Origin: JALRAP01 sp046302815
Lineage (GTDB): Bacteria; Bacteroidota; Bacteroidia; AKYH767-A; OLB10
DNA length: 47,258 nucleotides
Direction: 5' to 3'
Assembly (NCBI GenBank): GCA_046302815.1
Contig: JBKCHO010000023.1
Span: 1-47,258 of the forward strand
Position 1 is the stretch's first letter. Each line of letters opens with the position of its first letter. A model generated the notes under the pieces. It did no database searches, was not told the DNA's origin, and saw only the letters and a program-made list of their open reading frames with translations. The position numbers were made by a program, and so were the translations under genes. Positions 8,787 through 17,069 of this stretch are shown one piece after another.

Positions 8787-10427
8787 ATGCTAAAAGGCTC
8801 CATCAGCGACAGGTATTTATTTTTGATTCCATCCATAACTGGATTGATGCTCAGTTTAAGTTGGCCTGCTCATGGATTTACACCGTTGTTGCTGGTAGCT
8901 TGGATACCGATACTGTTTGCCGGGGAAATCCATACTACTATGGAGCCTCGAAAGAAAGGCTGGTTTGTTTTCCTTTCCAATTACACCGGCTTCTTGGTTT
9001 TTAATTTGCTTACGACATGGTGGGTCAAATATGCCAGCTTTTTTGGAGCCATAGCTGCTATCTTCTGCAATGCATTGTTCATGGCATTGGTATTTCAATG
9101 CTTTCATATTGTAAAAAATCGCTCAGGTAATTTATTGGGTTATGCATCCTTGATTACTTTTTGGATCTCATTCGAACATCTTCACATGGATTGGGATCTT
9201 TCATGGCCATGGCTCACCATTGGTAACGGATTGGCTGGGATGCCTTTGGTTGCTCAGTGGTACGAATATACTGGCGTTCTGGGAGGATCCATTTGGATAC
9301 TATTGGCCAACATTTTGATTCTTCAATCGCTACTTGCTTTTATGTTCAATCATAACAGGACACGATTGCCACTTTTGATTGGTCTCTCCATTTCATGGAT
9401 TTTGATCCCGGTGGTTATCTCTATTTTGATCTACAATTCATATAAAGAAGAGTCTGATCCAGTTGATATTGTCGTGGTGCAACCCAATGTTGATCCTTAC
9501 AACGAGAAATTTTCGGGCTTGTCGGAGCGTCAGCAACTGGATAGGATTTTGGCATTGGTAGACTCGCTGGTATTAGCCGAAGGCTCTGTCCATCCTGATT
9601 ACATCGTTGCGCCCGAAACCGCTTTGCCTTCCGGCATGTGGGAGGAAGATATGGGAACGCATCCGCAATCAATTCTCATTCGAAAATACAGTGCCGAAAA
9701 CAAGGTTTCTGCATTTGTAATCGGGGCTGCCACCAACCGTTTGTATCCCGATAGCAATCTGAGATCATTGACGGCTCGAAAATTCCTCGATGCTGACATT
9801 TGGTATGACTCCTATAACACGGCTTTGATGTTTGATTGCGATTCTTCCATTCAAATTCATCATAAATCGAAGTTGGTTCCCGGAGTAGAGAAAATGCCCT
9901 TCCCATTTATTTTTCGACATTTGGAGGGGTTGGCCATTGACCTAGGTGGAATAACGGGTAGCCTCGGTGTTCAGGAATCACCCTCGGTTTTTGCAGACTC
10001 CTGTTCAAAAAGAAAATTTGCACCTGTTATATGTTATGAGTCTGTTTATGGCGATTATGTGACCGATTATGTGCGCAAGGGCGCGGGTCTCATTTTCATA
10101 ATTACTAATGATGGTTGGTGGGATGATACCCCAGGTTATAGGCAGCACCAAGCATATGCCAGGCTAAGGGCTATTGAGGTGCGAAGAAGCATAGCCCGTT
10201 CTGCGAACACCGGCATTTCCTGTTTCATCAATCAGCGAGGAGATGTAAGTCAAGCTACAGCTTGGTGGGTACCCAAAGCCATTAGACAAAAATTGAATTA
10301 TAATAGCTATATCACTTTTTACGCAAGGCATGGCGACTATCTAGGAACAATCGCACTTTTGCTTTCACTTGGTATTATTGTTTTTTCATTCGTCTACTCC
10401 AAGAGAGTAGGCTTCAGTAAAATTTAG
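8787..10427 (+). CDS. lnt: Apolipoprotein N-acyltransferase
   Basis: The 546-residue protein has a membrane half (about residues 1-220, 6-7 hydrophobic segments) and a nitrilase-fold half. The catalytic triad is visible: E277 in APETALP, K360 in HHKSKLVP, and C416 in VICYESVYGD. Lnt adds the third acyl chain to the N-terminal cysteine of lipoproteins at the periplasmic face of the inner membrane. The window encodes at least two candidate lipoproteins (GldD and the 38-residue peptide at 35344). Length is usual for Bacteroidota Lnt. The gene converges on the next glycosyltransferase with 3 bases between stops. Confidence 0.93.
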   Translation: MLKGSISDRYLFLIPSITGLMLSLSWPAHGFTPLLLVAWIPILFAGEIHTTMEPRKKGWFVFLSNYTGFLVFNLLTTWWVKYASFFGAIAAIFCNALFMALVFQCFHIVKNRSGNLLGYASLITFWISFEHLHMDWDLSWPWLTIGNGLAGMPLVAQWYEYTGVLGGSIWILLANILILQSLLAFMFNHNRTRLPLLIGLSISWILIPVVISILIYNSYKEESDPVDIVVVQPNVDPYNEKFSGLSERQQLDRILALVDSLVLAEGSVHPDYIVAPETALPSGMWEEDMGTHPQSILIRKYSAENKVSAFVIGAATNRLYPDSNLRSLTARKFLDADIWYDSYNTALMFDCDSSIQIHHKSKLVPGVEKMPFPFIFRHLEGLAIDLGGITGSLGVQESPSVFADSCSKRKFAPVICYESVYGDYVTDYVRKGAGLIFIITNDGWWDDTPGYRQHQAYARLRAIEVRRSIARSANTGISCFINQRGDVSQATAWWVPKAIRQKLNYNSYITFYARHGDYLGTIALLLSLGIIVFSFVYSKRVGFSKI

Positions 10428-10430
10428 CAA

Positions 10431-11153
10431 TTACTTGAAAAGGCCATAACGGAGAATGCAATAGATGGCCCTGAAGCCATCTTTCCAGCCGATTTTTTTA
10501 CCTTCTTCATAGGTTCTACCGTAGTAGGATATTCCTACCTCGTAAATACGAATCCCCTTTATTCTCGAGATTTTAGCTGTGACTTCTGGTTCAAAACCAA
10601 AACGGGTTTCCTTTAGTTTGAGACTTTGTATAACATCACTTCTGAAGACCTTATAGCATGTTTCCATGTCGGTGAGATTCAGGTTGGTCATCATATTGGA
10701 AAGAAAAGTGAGGAATTTATTGCCTATGGTGTGCCAGAAAAACAGGATTCTGTGCGGGCGTCCACCGGCAAATCGAGAACCATACACCACATCAGCATGA
10801 CCATCTATGATGGGTTGAATTAATATATTGTATTCTCTGGGGTCATATTCCAAATCGGCGTCCTGGATTATGACCAAGTCACCAGTGGCATGTTTAATCC
10901 CTGTATGCAAAGCAGCTCCCTTACCGCGGTTTTTTTCGTGGCTGATAATTTTATAGTTCAAGCCGTTTTGGTTCGAAACATAATCGTTCAAAACCTCCAA
11001 AGTGCGGTCTTTGGAACAATCATTTACAAGAATGACCTCCTTTTGAATATCATTCGTCAATTTAACTTCTTTGACCTTGTCCAAAATGAGATGTATGGTG
11101 CGCTCTTCATTGTAGCACGGAATAATGATGGAGAGCGTTCTAATACCAGACAT
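10431..11153 (-). CDS. Family 2 glycosyltransferase, DPM1-like
   Basis: This 240-residue GT-A enzyme begins with SIIIPCYNEERTI, has VNDCSKDRT, and carries the metal/nucleotide motif QDADLEYDP. These are typical of polyprenyl-phosphate glucosyl- or mannosyltransferases of the DPM1/YfdH group. It lacks C-terminal membrane segments, so it would work at the cytoplasmic face of the membrane. The product could be a polyprenyl-phosphate sugar for the GT-C protein at 7468-8694; that link is inferred from proximity only. The ATG at 11153 is the only sensible start. Confidence 0.75.
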   Translation of the reverse strand: MSGIRTLSIIIPCYNEERTIHLILDKVKEVKLTNDIQKEVILVNDCSKDRTLEVLNDYVSNQNGLNYKIISHEKNRGKGAALHTGIKHATGDLVIIQDADLEYDPREYNILIQPIIDGHADVVYGSRFAGGRPHRILFFWHTIGNKFLTFLSNMMTNLNLTDMETCYKVFRSDVIQSLKLKETRFGFEPEVTAKISRIKGIRIYEVGISYYGRTYEEGKKIGWKDGFRAIYCILRYGLFK

Positions 11154-11321
11154 GTATCGTTGTCGGATTTAAATTTTTGGGTTGGATCAAATGGGAGCAA
11201 ACAGGTTGTTTTGACTTTTGGCTTGTTATGGTTGTGTCTTATTGCTTATCTGCATTCATCTATCAATAAACAAGGTGATAAAATAAATTGCGAATAAGTT
11301 AATTGCAGATAGAAAGCCATT

Positions 11322-14198
11322 TCAAGCTTCAGCATAGCTCTCTACATCGGGACAGGTACAAACCAGATTTCTATCGCCATAGGCATTGTCTACACGCTTC
11401 ACAGAGGGCCAGAACTTATTTTCGTGAACGAAAGGCAGAGGATAGGCGGCTTGTCTTCTTGAGTAGGAATGATTCCAGCTGTCTGCAGTAACTTCTGCAG
11501 CGGTATGTGGGGCGTTCACAAGTACATTGTCTTCTTTAGAAGCCTTACCGTTTTCGATAGCTCTGATCTCCTCGCGAATCGAAATCATGGCATCGCAGAA
11601 CCTATCGATTTCTTCCAATGATTCACTTTCGGTAGGTTCTACCATGATGGTGCCAGCAACAGGGAAGGATACTGTAGGGGCATGAAATCCATAGTCCATG
11701 AGCCTCTTGGCGATATCAGTAACTTCAATGCCTGCGCTAAGTTTGAAAGCTCTGCAATCAAGGATCATTTCGTGCGCAACAGTGCCGTTTGTTCCTTTAT
11801 ACAATACGGGATAGTGTTGCTCCAAACGGGCCTTAATATAATTGGCGTTAAGAATTGCAATACGGGTGGCATTGGTTACACCTTCGCGGCCCATCATCCG
11901 GATATATCCGTATGAAATCAACAATATACTGGCACTGCCCCAAGGAGCCGCAGAAACCGCAGTAGCGTTTTTGTCACCGCCGCCCATCGGTATCACAGGA
12001 TGACTTGGTAGGAAAGGAGCCAAGTGTTTAGCTACACCTATAGGGCCCATACCCGGACCACCTCCTCCGTGAGGAATGGCAAAGGTTTTGTGCAAATTCA
12101 AATGGCAAACATCAGCACCAATCATACCTGGTGAAGTCAGTCCAACTTGTGCATTCATATTGGCGCCATCCATATAAACCTGTCCTCCGTTTTCATGAAT
12201 AATAGCCGTGATGTCTTTGATAGACTCCTCGAAAACGCCATGGGTCGAAGGGTATGTTACCATTAAGCTGGCGAGATTGTCCTTGTGTTGAACTGCTTTT
12301 TCCCTCAAATCATTCACATCGATATTTCCTTTGTCATCGCACTTCACAACAACGACTTTCATGCCGGCCATAACGGCACTGGCTGGGTTGGTGCCGTGAG
12401 CGGAGGATGGTATCAATGCGATATTGCGATGTCCTTCTCCTTTACTGATGAAATAGTTCCTGATTACCATTAATCCAGCATACTCACCTTGTGCACCGCT
12501 GTTTGGCTGAAGCGAAACGGCATCAAATCCTGTGATTACACACAAGTCTTTTTCAAGCTCCTTGATGATTTGCATGTATCCTTGAACTTGCTCTAGGGGC
12601 GCGAAAGGATGCATAGTACTGAACTCGGGCCAGCTAACAGGAGCCATTTCACTGGTTGCATTCAGCTTCATGGTGCAAGAACCCAATGCAATCATCGAAT
12701 GGCAAAGTGATAGGTCTTTGCTTTCTAGTTTTTTTATGTAGCGGAGCATTTGAGTCTCCGAGTGATGGTCGTTGAAAACGGGATTCTTGAGAAACTCACT
12801 TTTCCTTGGATTGGTGAGTCGGGTGGTTTGTTTACTCTTGTCGAGGTGCAATCCATTCGATCCCGGAGCGGCACCTGCCGCCGCCGCAAAAATCTGAACG
12901 ATATCGGAAAGGTCAGATTCAGTCACCGATTCATCTATGGATATAGAGACGGTGGAATCTGAATTGTACCTGAAATTGATGCCGGAGGCGTTAGCTGCTG
13001 CGCGAATGGAGTCACATTTGCCTTTTGCATCAACAGTTACTGTATCGAAATAGGAGTGTCCCAGGGCAGTGTATCCGTATTTAGCTAATGCATCAGCAAG
13101 ATGACACGCTTTTTGGTGGATATCTTTCGCGATGGCTTTCAGGCCTTCCGGACCGTGGTAAACGGCATACATACCAGCCATTACAGCTAATAAAACCTGG
13201 GCCGTACATATGTTAGAAGTGGCCTTATCGCGCTTGATATGTTGTTCACGGGTTTGGAGTGCCATACGAAGGGCTCTGTTTCCTGCAGCATCTATCGAAA
13301 CACCTATGATTCTTCCTGGCAAATCACGCTTGAATTCTTCTTTGGTTGCGAAAAATGCAGCATGAGGGCCACCATATCCCATGGGTACTCCAAAACGCTG
13401 TGATGATCCAACAACACAATCAGCGCCCCACTCTCCGGGAGGGGTGAGGAGCACCAAACTCATGATATCGGCGGCAACAGCCACTCGGCAACCTTGCGAC
13501 CTTGCGTTTTCAGTGAACGCGGCGTAATCATGAATAACACCATTTGCACCAGGGTACTGCAGCATTGCACCGAAGTACGAAGCATCAATCGTTGTGTTGT
13601 TTGCGTCTCCAATTACCAATTCAACACCGATTGGAGCAGATCGTGTACGGAGTACATCTATTGTTTGAGGGAAGCAGTCGGAGGATACAAAAAATCGATT
13701 CACACCTTTCTGTATCTGTTCACGGCTACGGGATGCAAAAAACATGTGCATGGCTTCAGCAGCGGCAGTGGATTCATCCAACAAGGATGCATTTGCGATT
13801 TCCATGCCTGTCAAGTCGCAAACCATGGTCTGATAGTTCAACAATGCTTCCATTCGGCCCTGCGAAATTTCAGCTTGATAGGGAGTATAGGCCGTGTACC
13901 AACCTGGATTTTCAAGAATATTACGAAGGATCACGCCAGGAACAAGCGTGTTATAGTACCCCAATCCAATGTAACTGCGGAAAACTTGATTCTTGGAGGC
14001 TATCTTTTTCAAACCTCTCAGGTAATCGGATTCAGATTGGGCTTCGGGAATCTGTAAATCCTCCCTAGTGCGTATCGTGGAAGGAATTGTTTGCGAAATC
14101 AATTCTTCTAGGCTTGAATAACCGCAACGATTAAGCATTTCCTGGGTTTGACCAGCTCGTGGACCGTTGTGTCGGTCTTCAAAACGATATAATGACAT
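11322..14198 (-). CDS. gcvP: Glycine dehydrogenase (decarboxylating), P-protein
   Basis: The 958-residue single-chain P-protein decarboxylates glycine and passes the aminomethyl group to lipoyl-GcvH in the glycine cleavage system. The PLP lysine is K704 in NLHKTFAIPHGGGGPG, and the glycine-rich loop is intact. The length matches the fused homodimeric type rather than the split GcvPA/GcvPB type. I start at the ATG at 14198 (MSLYRFEDRHNGP), because a TTG nine codons upstream falls inside a TACATTTG -7 element. gcvT and gcvH are not in the window. Confidence 0.95.
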   Translation of the reverse strand: MSLYRFEDRHNGPRAGQTQEMLNRCGYSSLEELISQTIPSTIRTREDLQIPEAQSESDYLRGLKKIASKNQVFRSYIGLGYYNTLVPGVILRNILENPGWYTAYTPYQAEISQGRMEALLNYQTMVCDLTGMEIANASLLDESTAAAEAMHMFFASRSREQIQKGVNRFFVSSDCFPQTIDVLRTRSAPIGVELVIGDANNTTIDASYFGAMLQYPGANGVIHDYAAFTENARSQGCRVAVAADIMSLVLLTPPGEWGADCVVGSSQRFGVPMGYGGPHAAFFATKEEFKRDLPGRIIGVSIDAAGNRALRMALQTREQHIKRDKATSNICTAQVLLAVMAGMYAVYHGPEGLKAIAKDIHQKACHLADALAKYGYTALGHSYFDTVTVDAKGKCDSIRAAANASGINFRYNSDSTVSISIDESVTESDLSDIVQIFAAAAGAAPGSNGLHLDKSKQTTRLTNPRKSEFLKNPVFNDHHSETQMLRYIKKLESKDLSLCHSMIALGSCTMKLNATSEMAPVSWPEFSTMHPFAPLEQVQGYMQIIKELEKDLCVITGFDAVSLQPNSGAQGEYAGLMVIRNYFISKGEGHRNIALIPSSAHGTNPASAVMAGMKVVVVKCDDKGNIDVNDLREKAVQHKDNLASLMVTYPSTHGVFEESIKDITAIIHENGGQVYMDGANMNAQVGLTSPGMIGADVCHLNLHKTFAIPHGGGGPGMGPIGVAKHLAPFLPSHPVIPMGGGDKNATAVSAAPWGSASILLISYGYIRMMGREGVTNATRIAILNANYIKARLEQHYPVLYKGTNGTVAHEMILDCRAFKLSAGIEVTDIAKRLMDYGFHAPTVSFPVAGTIMVEPTESESLEEIDRFCDAMISIREEIRAIENGKASKEDNVLVNAPHTAAEVTADSWNHSYSRRQAAYPLPFVHENKFWPSVKRVDNAYGDRNLVCTCPDVESYAEA

Positions 14199-14222
14199 GG
14201 TAAAGGTGTTTTTATGGGTTAG

Positions 14223-14230
14223 CAAATGTA
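14223..14230 (-). promoter_or_regulatory. Probable -7 element of gcvP
   Basis: Minus-strand TACATTTG ends 24 bases before the gcvP ATG. It overlaps the alternative upstream TTG start and so argues against it. No clear -33 TTG. Confidence 0.5.
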
Positions 14231-14299
14231 GGGAAAACGGTAGAAATGACTTTCTTGAAAATCCAATTTCATGGGTTTAAAACCAATGGATTAATTATT

Positions 14300-14307
14300 T
14301 AGTTTTG
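14300..14307 (+). promoter_or_regulatory. Possible -7 element of the gene at 14326
   Basis: TAGTTTTG fits TAnnTTTG and ends 18 bases before the ATG at 14326. It overlaps an alternative TTG start at 14305. No clear -33 element. Confidence 0.4.
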
Positions 14308-14325
14308 GGTACAAAACAATCCGCT

Positions 14326-14925
14326 ATGAGCATCAAGGCAGCCCTATTGACAGGCTTGATTTCTACCCTGTTTGTCTTACCATCCCTAAGCCAAGGTACC
14401 ATTCAGTTGCTCAACGGTAAGGAGCGTCGATACTTGAACTACCAGATTAAAGATGAATATCTCTTATATCAGCCTGAAGCCAAGCCCGATAGCTGGAAGA
14501 AAAGAGTAGATAGATATTCGGTATTCTCTGTTACCCCGGATGGTGGTGCCGAAACCGTTATTTATTCTCCAGACACGGTGGATGGATTGGAACCAACTGT
14601 TAGTGAGGCTAGAGAGTTCATCGCAGGAGAAAAAATGGCCATGACTCAATATCGTAAACCGCTGAACTGGATCTCTGGAGTAGTCGTAGGAGCTGGTTCA
14701 AGTTTGGCGGCCTTTTATGGAATCCCTGGTCCAGTGCTATATTCAACTGCTTTGGGTCGGGTTTCTCCAAAGCTTCCAAAAGACCAACGAGAGGTATCCC
14801 ATTCCGAAGTGTTCGTAGCCGGATATCAAAAGAAGGCCAGAACCATGAAGATTAATCAATCGTTGTTGGGTGGTGGTATTGGTTTTACCGTTGGCATTGC
14901 TGCCATTGTTTTATTTTTGGATTGA
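14326..14925 (+). CDS. Uncharacterised exported or membrane protein
   Basis: I do not recognise this 199-residue protein. The N-terminus is a signal peptide (residues 5-20, possible cleavage near SLSQG). A polar region follows (to about residue 115) with the look of short beta strands, a hydrophobic stretch at about 120-145 rich in Gly/Ala, and a C-terminal hydrophobic segment GGGIGFTVGIAAIVLFLD. It may be anchored by its last segment. The ATG at 14326 is chosen over a TTG 21 bases upstream that lies in the -7 element. It sits 18 bases before the UbiA-like gene and may be co-transcribed with it. Confidence 0.7.
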   Translation: MSIKAALLTGLISTLFVLPSLSQGTIQLLNGKERRYLNYQIKDEYLLYQPEAKPDSWKKRVDRYSVFSVTPDGGAETVIYSPDTVDGLEPTVSEAREFIAGEKMAMTQYRKPLNWISGVVVGAGSSLAAFYGIPGPVLYSTALGRVSPKLPKDQREVSHSEVFVAGYQKKARTMKINQSLLGGGIGFTVGIAAIVLFLD

Positions 14926-14943
14926 GGCGTCATTGTTAATTTA

Positions 14944-15738
14944 ATGTTGCTTCACAGGATCATTGTTGCACTGGCTGGTGTGGCATTGTTCAGTGAATGT
15001 ACAATGCTGTTTTCAGGATCAACTTTTGATCTAATTATATTTCCTGTTTTCGCATCCATTTTCATAGCTTACTCTAATCTGCCCAAGGCTTTATTAAATG
15101 TTTTATCCGGTATCGGACTAAAAGGACTGGTTTCTCATTCTTCGCTTCTGGCCGGCGGGATTGCCGTTTTTTCCACTTTCATTTTTGCCTTTTTAGTGGG
15201 TGGATTGGAAACGCTTTGGATGTTCATCTCATGCGCCTTTTTGTATTTCTTATATCTAGGAGCGCCAATTCAATCTATACCGGGAATTCGAACGGTTCCG
15301 TTTTTGAAACCAGTGATTGTCTCACTCACTTGGTCGATTTTGGTAGCCACTGTTGCTGCACAGACCTCCGGAGTTAGCCTTCTCGATAAACAACACTTAC
15401 TGGTTTTTAGTGGGGTGTTTCTTTTTGTATTTTCTCTGGCCATACTATGTGATCTTGCAGACAAGGAGGTGGACGCAAGCACCTCGTTGCAAACCATGGC
15501 TATGTCTTTAGGTGCAAGGTTTACTATTTCATTGGCTTTATTATTTTCCTTGGCTCAAATTCTTTTAACTGAATTTTTGGAGGTGAGTCAAAACATACGA
15601 ATCTCATCGCTTGTTTCTTTTTTGTTTGTAATGCTTGCAATTAGCTTCGTCAGGTTCTTACCCCCATCCACATCCAGAAGGGCCGTAGATTTCTGTTTGT
15701 TGCTCAAACCTATGACTACCATATTGCTTTTTGCTTGA
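14944..15738 (+). CDS. UbiA-like membrane protein, first Asp motif missing
   Basis: This 264-residue protein has about eight hydrophobic segments and resembles UbiA prenyltransferases. The second Asp motif is present: D170, D173 and D177 in CDLADKEVD, followed by TMAMSLG as in the usual TLPVxLG. The first motif (NDxxDxxxD), expected after the first or second membrane segment, is absent; that area reads AYSNLPKALLN. UbiA enzymes need both motifs to bind Mg-pyrophosphate, so activity is doubtful or altered. It precedes kynU by 46 bases on the same strand. The role is unknown. Confidence 0.65.
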   Translation: MLLHRIIVALAGVALFSECTMLFSGSTFDLIIFPVFASIFIAYSNLPKALLNVLSGIGLKGLVSHSSLLAGGIAVFSTFIFAFLVGGLETLWMFISCAFLYFLYLGAPIQSIPGIRTVPFLKPVIVSLTWSILVATVAAQTSGVSLLDKQHLLVFSGVFLFVFSLAILCDLADKEVDASTSLQTMAMSLGARFTISLALLFSLAQILLTEFLEVSQNIRISSLVSFLFVMLAISFVRFLPPSTSRRAVDFCLLLKPMTTILLFA

Positions 15739-15784
15739 ATTACATTATTGTAACCTTCCTTTAAATTCCGTTTTTTTGCACCTC

Positions 15785-17068
15785 ATGAATCGTTTTGAAA
15801 ATACAGAATCTTTTGCCCTTTCAGCAGATGCACAGGACGCGATTGCATCACTTAGGGATGCATTCCATTTTCCTTCTGTTGGTAGAGAAAGTTCCATATA
15901 TTTTTGTGGTAACTCGCTTGGTTTGCAGCCAGTAAAAGCCTCGACTTACATCCAGCAGGAGCTTGAAGACTGGTCACACCTTGGCGTCGAAGGGCACATG
16001 CACGCACGAAAGCCTTGGTTCCCTTATCACGAGTTCTTGCGGGAATCCACGGCCCGATTAGTAGGTGGTATGCCTCATGAAGTGGTAGTGATGAACTCAC
16101 TCACTGTCAACTTGCATCTGCTGATGGTTTCTTTTTATCGGCCACAAGGGAAAAGATTCAAAATTCTATTTGAAAACGGTCCGTTTTCATCCGATCGTTA
16201 CGCGTTCGCATCCCAAGCAGCCTACCATGGTTTAGATCCTAAAGAGGCGCTTGTTGAATTGCCTTTGCGGGATGGAGAACAAACACATCGGAATGAGGAT
16301 GTAATCCAAGCCATTCAAGATTTGGGCGACTCATTGGCTTTGGTATTGATAGGTGGAGTGAACTACTACTCTGGTCAGCTGTTCGATATGCAATCCATTA
16401 CGAAGGCTGCACATGAAGTTGGAGCCGTTGTTGGTTTCGATTTGGCCCATGCTGCTGGTAATATTCCACTCAAGCTCCATGACTGGGATGTTGACTTCGC
16501 CGCGTGGTGTTCCTATAAATATTTGAATGCCGGTCCAGGTGCTGTTGCTGGTGCTTTTGTGCATGATCGCCACTCCAACAATAGTAGTCTGCCTCGGTTT
16601 GCCGGATGGTGGGGCAATGACCCCGAAACCCGCTTTACCATGCCAACGGAATTCATCCCCCGAAAGGGTGCTGATGGTTGGCAGTTGAGCAACGCCCCTG
16701 TGTTTTCCATGGCAGCTCTTCGTGCATCCATGGAATTATTCGACGAGGCGGGTATGGACAGGTTATCCGCCAAATCCCAATCACTCACCAGTTACCTGGA
16801 GTATGTGGTTGGCGAGGTAAATCATGCTGTTAAAGGTGTGAATCACATTGGTATTATTACTCCACAAAATTGGCGGGGCTGTCAACTATCATTGGTTGTT
16901 TCCAAAAACGGCAAGGCCATTCACGACGCATTGCTTGCCGACGGAATCATCACCGATTGGAGGCATCCAGATGTCATACGCGTAGCTCCAGTTCCTATGT
17001 ACAACTCCTTCTTGGATGTTTATCAATTCGGACAATCCCTAATTAGAGCCATCCAATCCAACTCATGA
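15785..17068 (+). CDS. kynU: Kynureninase
   Basis: The 427-residue PLP enzyme cleaves 3-hydroxykynurenine to 3-hydroxyanthranilate and alanine (or kynurenine to anthranilate). The PLP lysine is K245 in WCSYKYLNAGPG, and the FDLAHAAGN stretch that binds the cofactor pyridine ring is intact. The start at 15785 (MNRFENTES) gives the family's usual N-terminus; an in-frame ATG-less extension to 15731 overlaps the UbiA-like gene. kmo starts one base after the stop, so the two are an operon for adjacent steps of tryptophan degradation. Confidence 0.93.
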   Translation: MNRFENTESFALSADAQDAIASLRDAFHFPSVGRESSIYFCGNSLGLQPVKASTYIQQELEDWSHLGVEGHMHARKPWFPYHEFLRESTARLVGGMPHEVVVMNSLTVNLHLLMVSFYRPQGKRFKILFENGPFSSDRYAFASQAAYHGLDPKEALVELPLRDGEQTHRNEDVIQAIQDLGDSLALVLIGGVNYYSGQLFDMQSITKAAHEVGAVVGFDLAHAAGNIPLKLHDWDVDFAAWCSYKYLNAGPGAVAGAFVHDRHSNNSSLPRFAGWWGNDPETRFTMPTEFIPRKGADGWQLSNAPVFSMAALRASMELFDEAGMDRLSAKSQSLTSYLEYVVGEVNHAVKGVNHIGIITPQNWRGCQLSLVVSKNGKAIHDALLADGIITDWRHPDVIRVAPVPMYNSFLDVYQFGQSLIRAIQSNS

Positions 17069-17069
17069 T

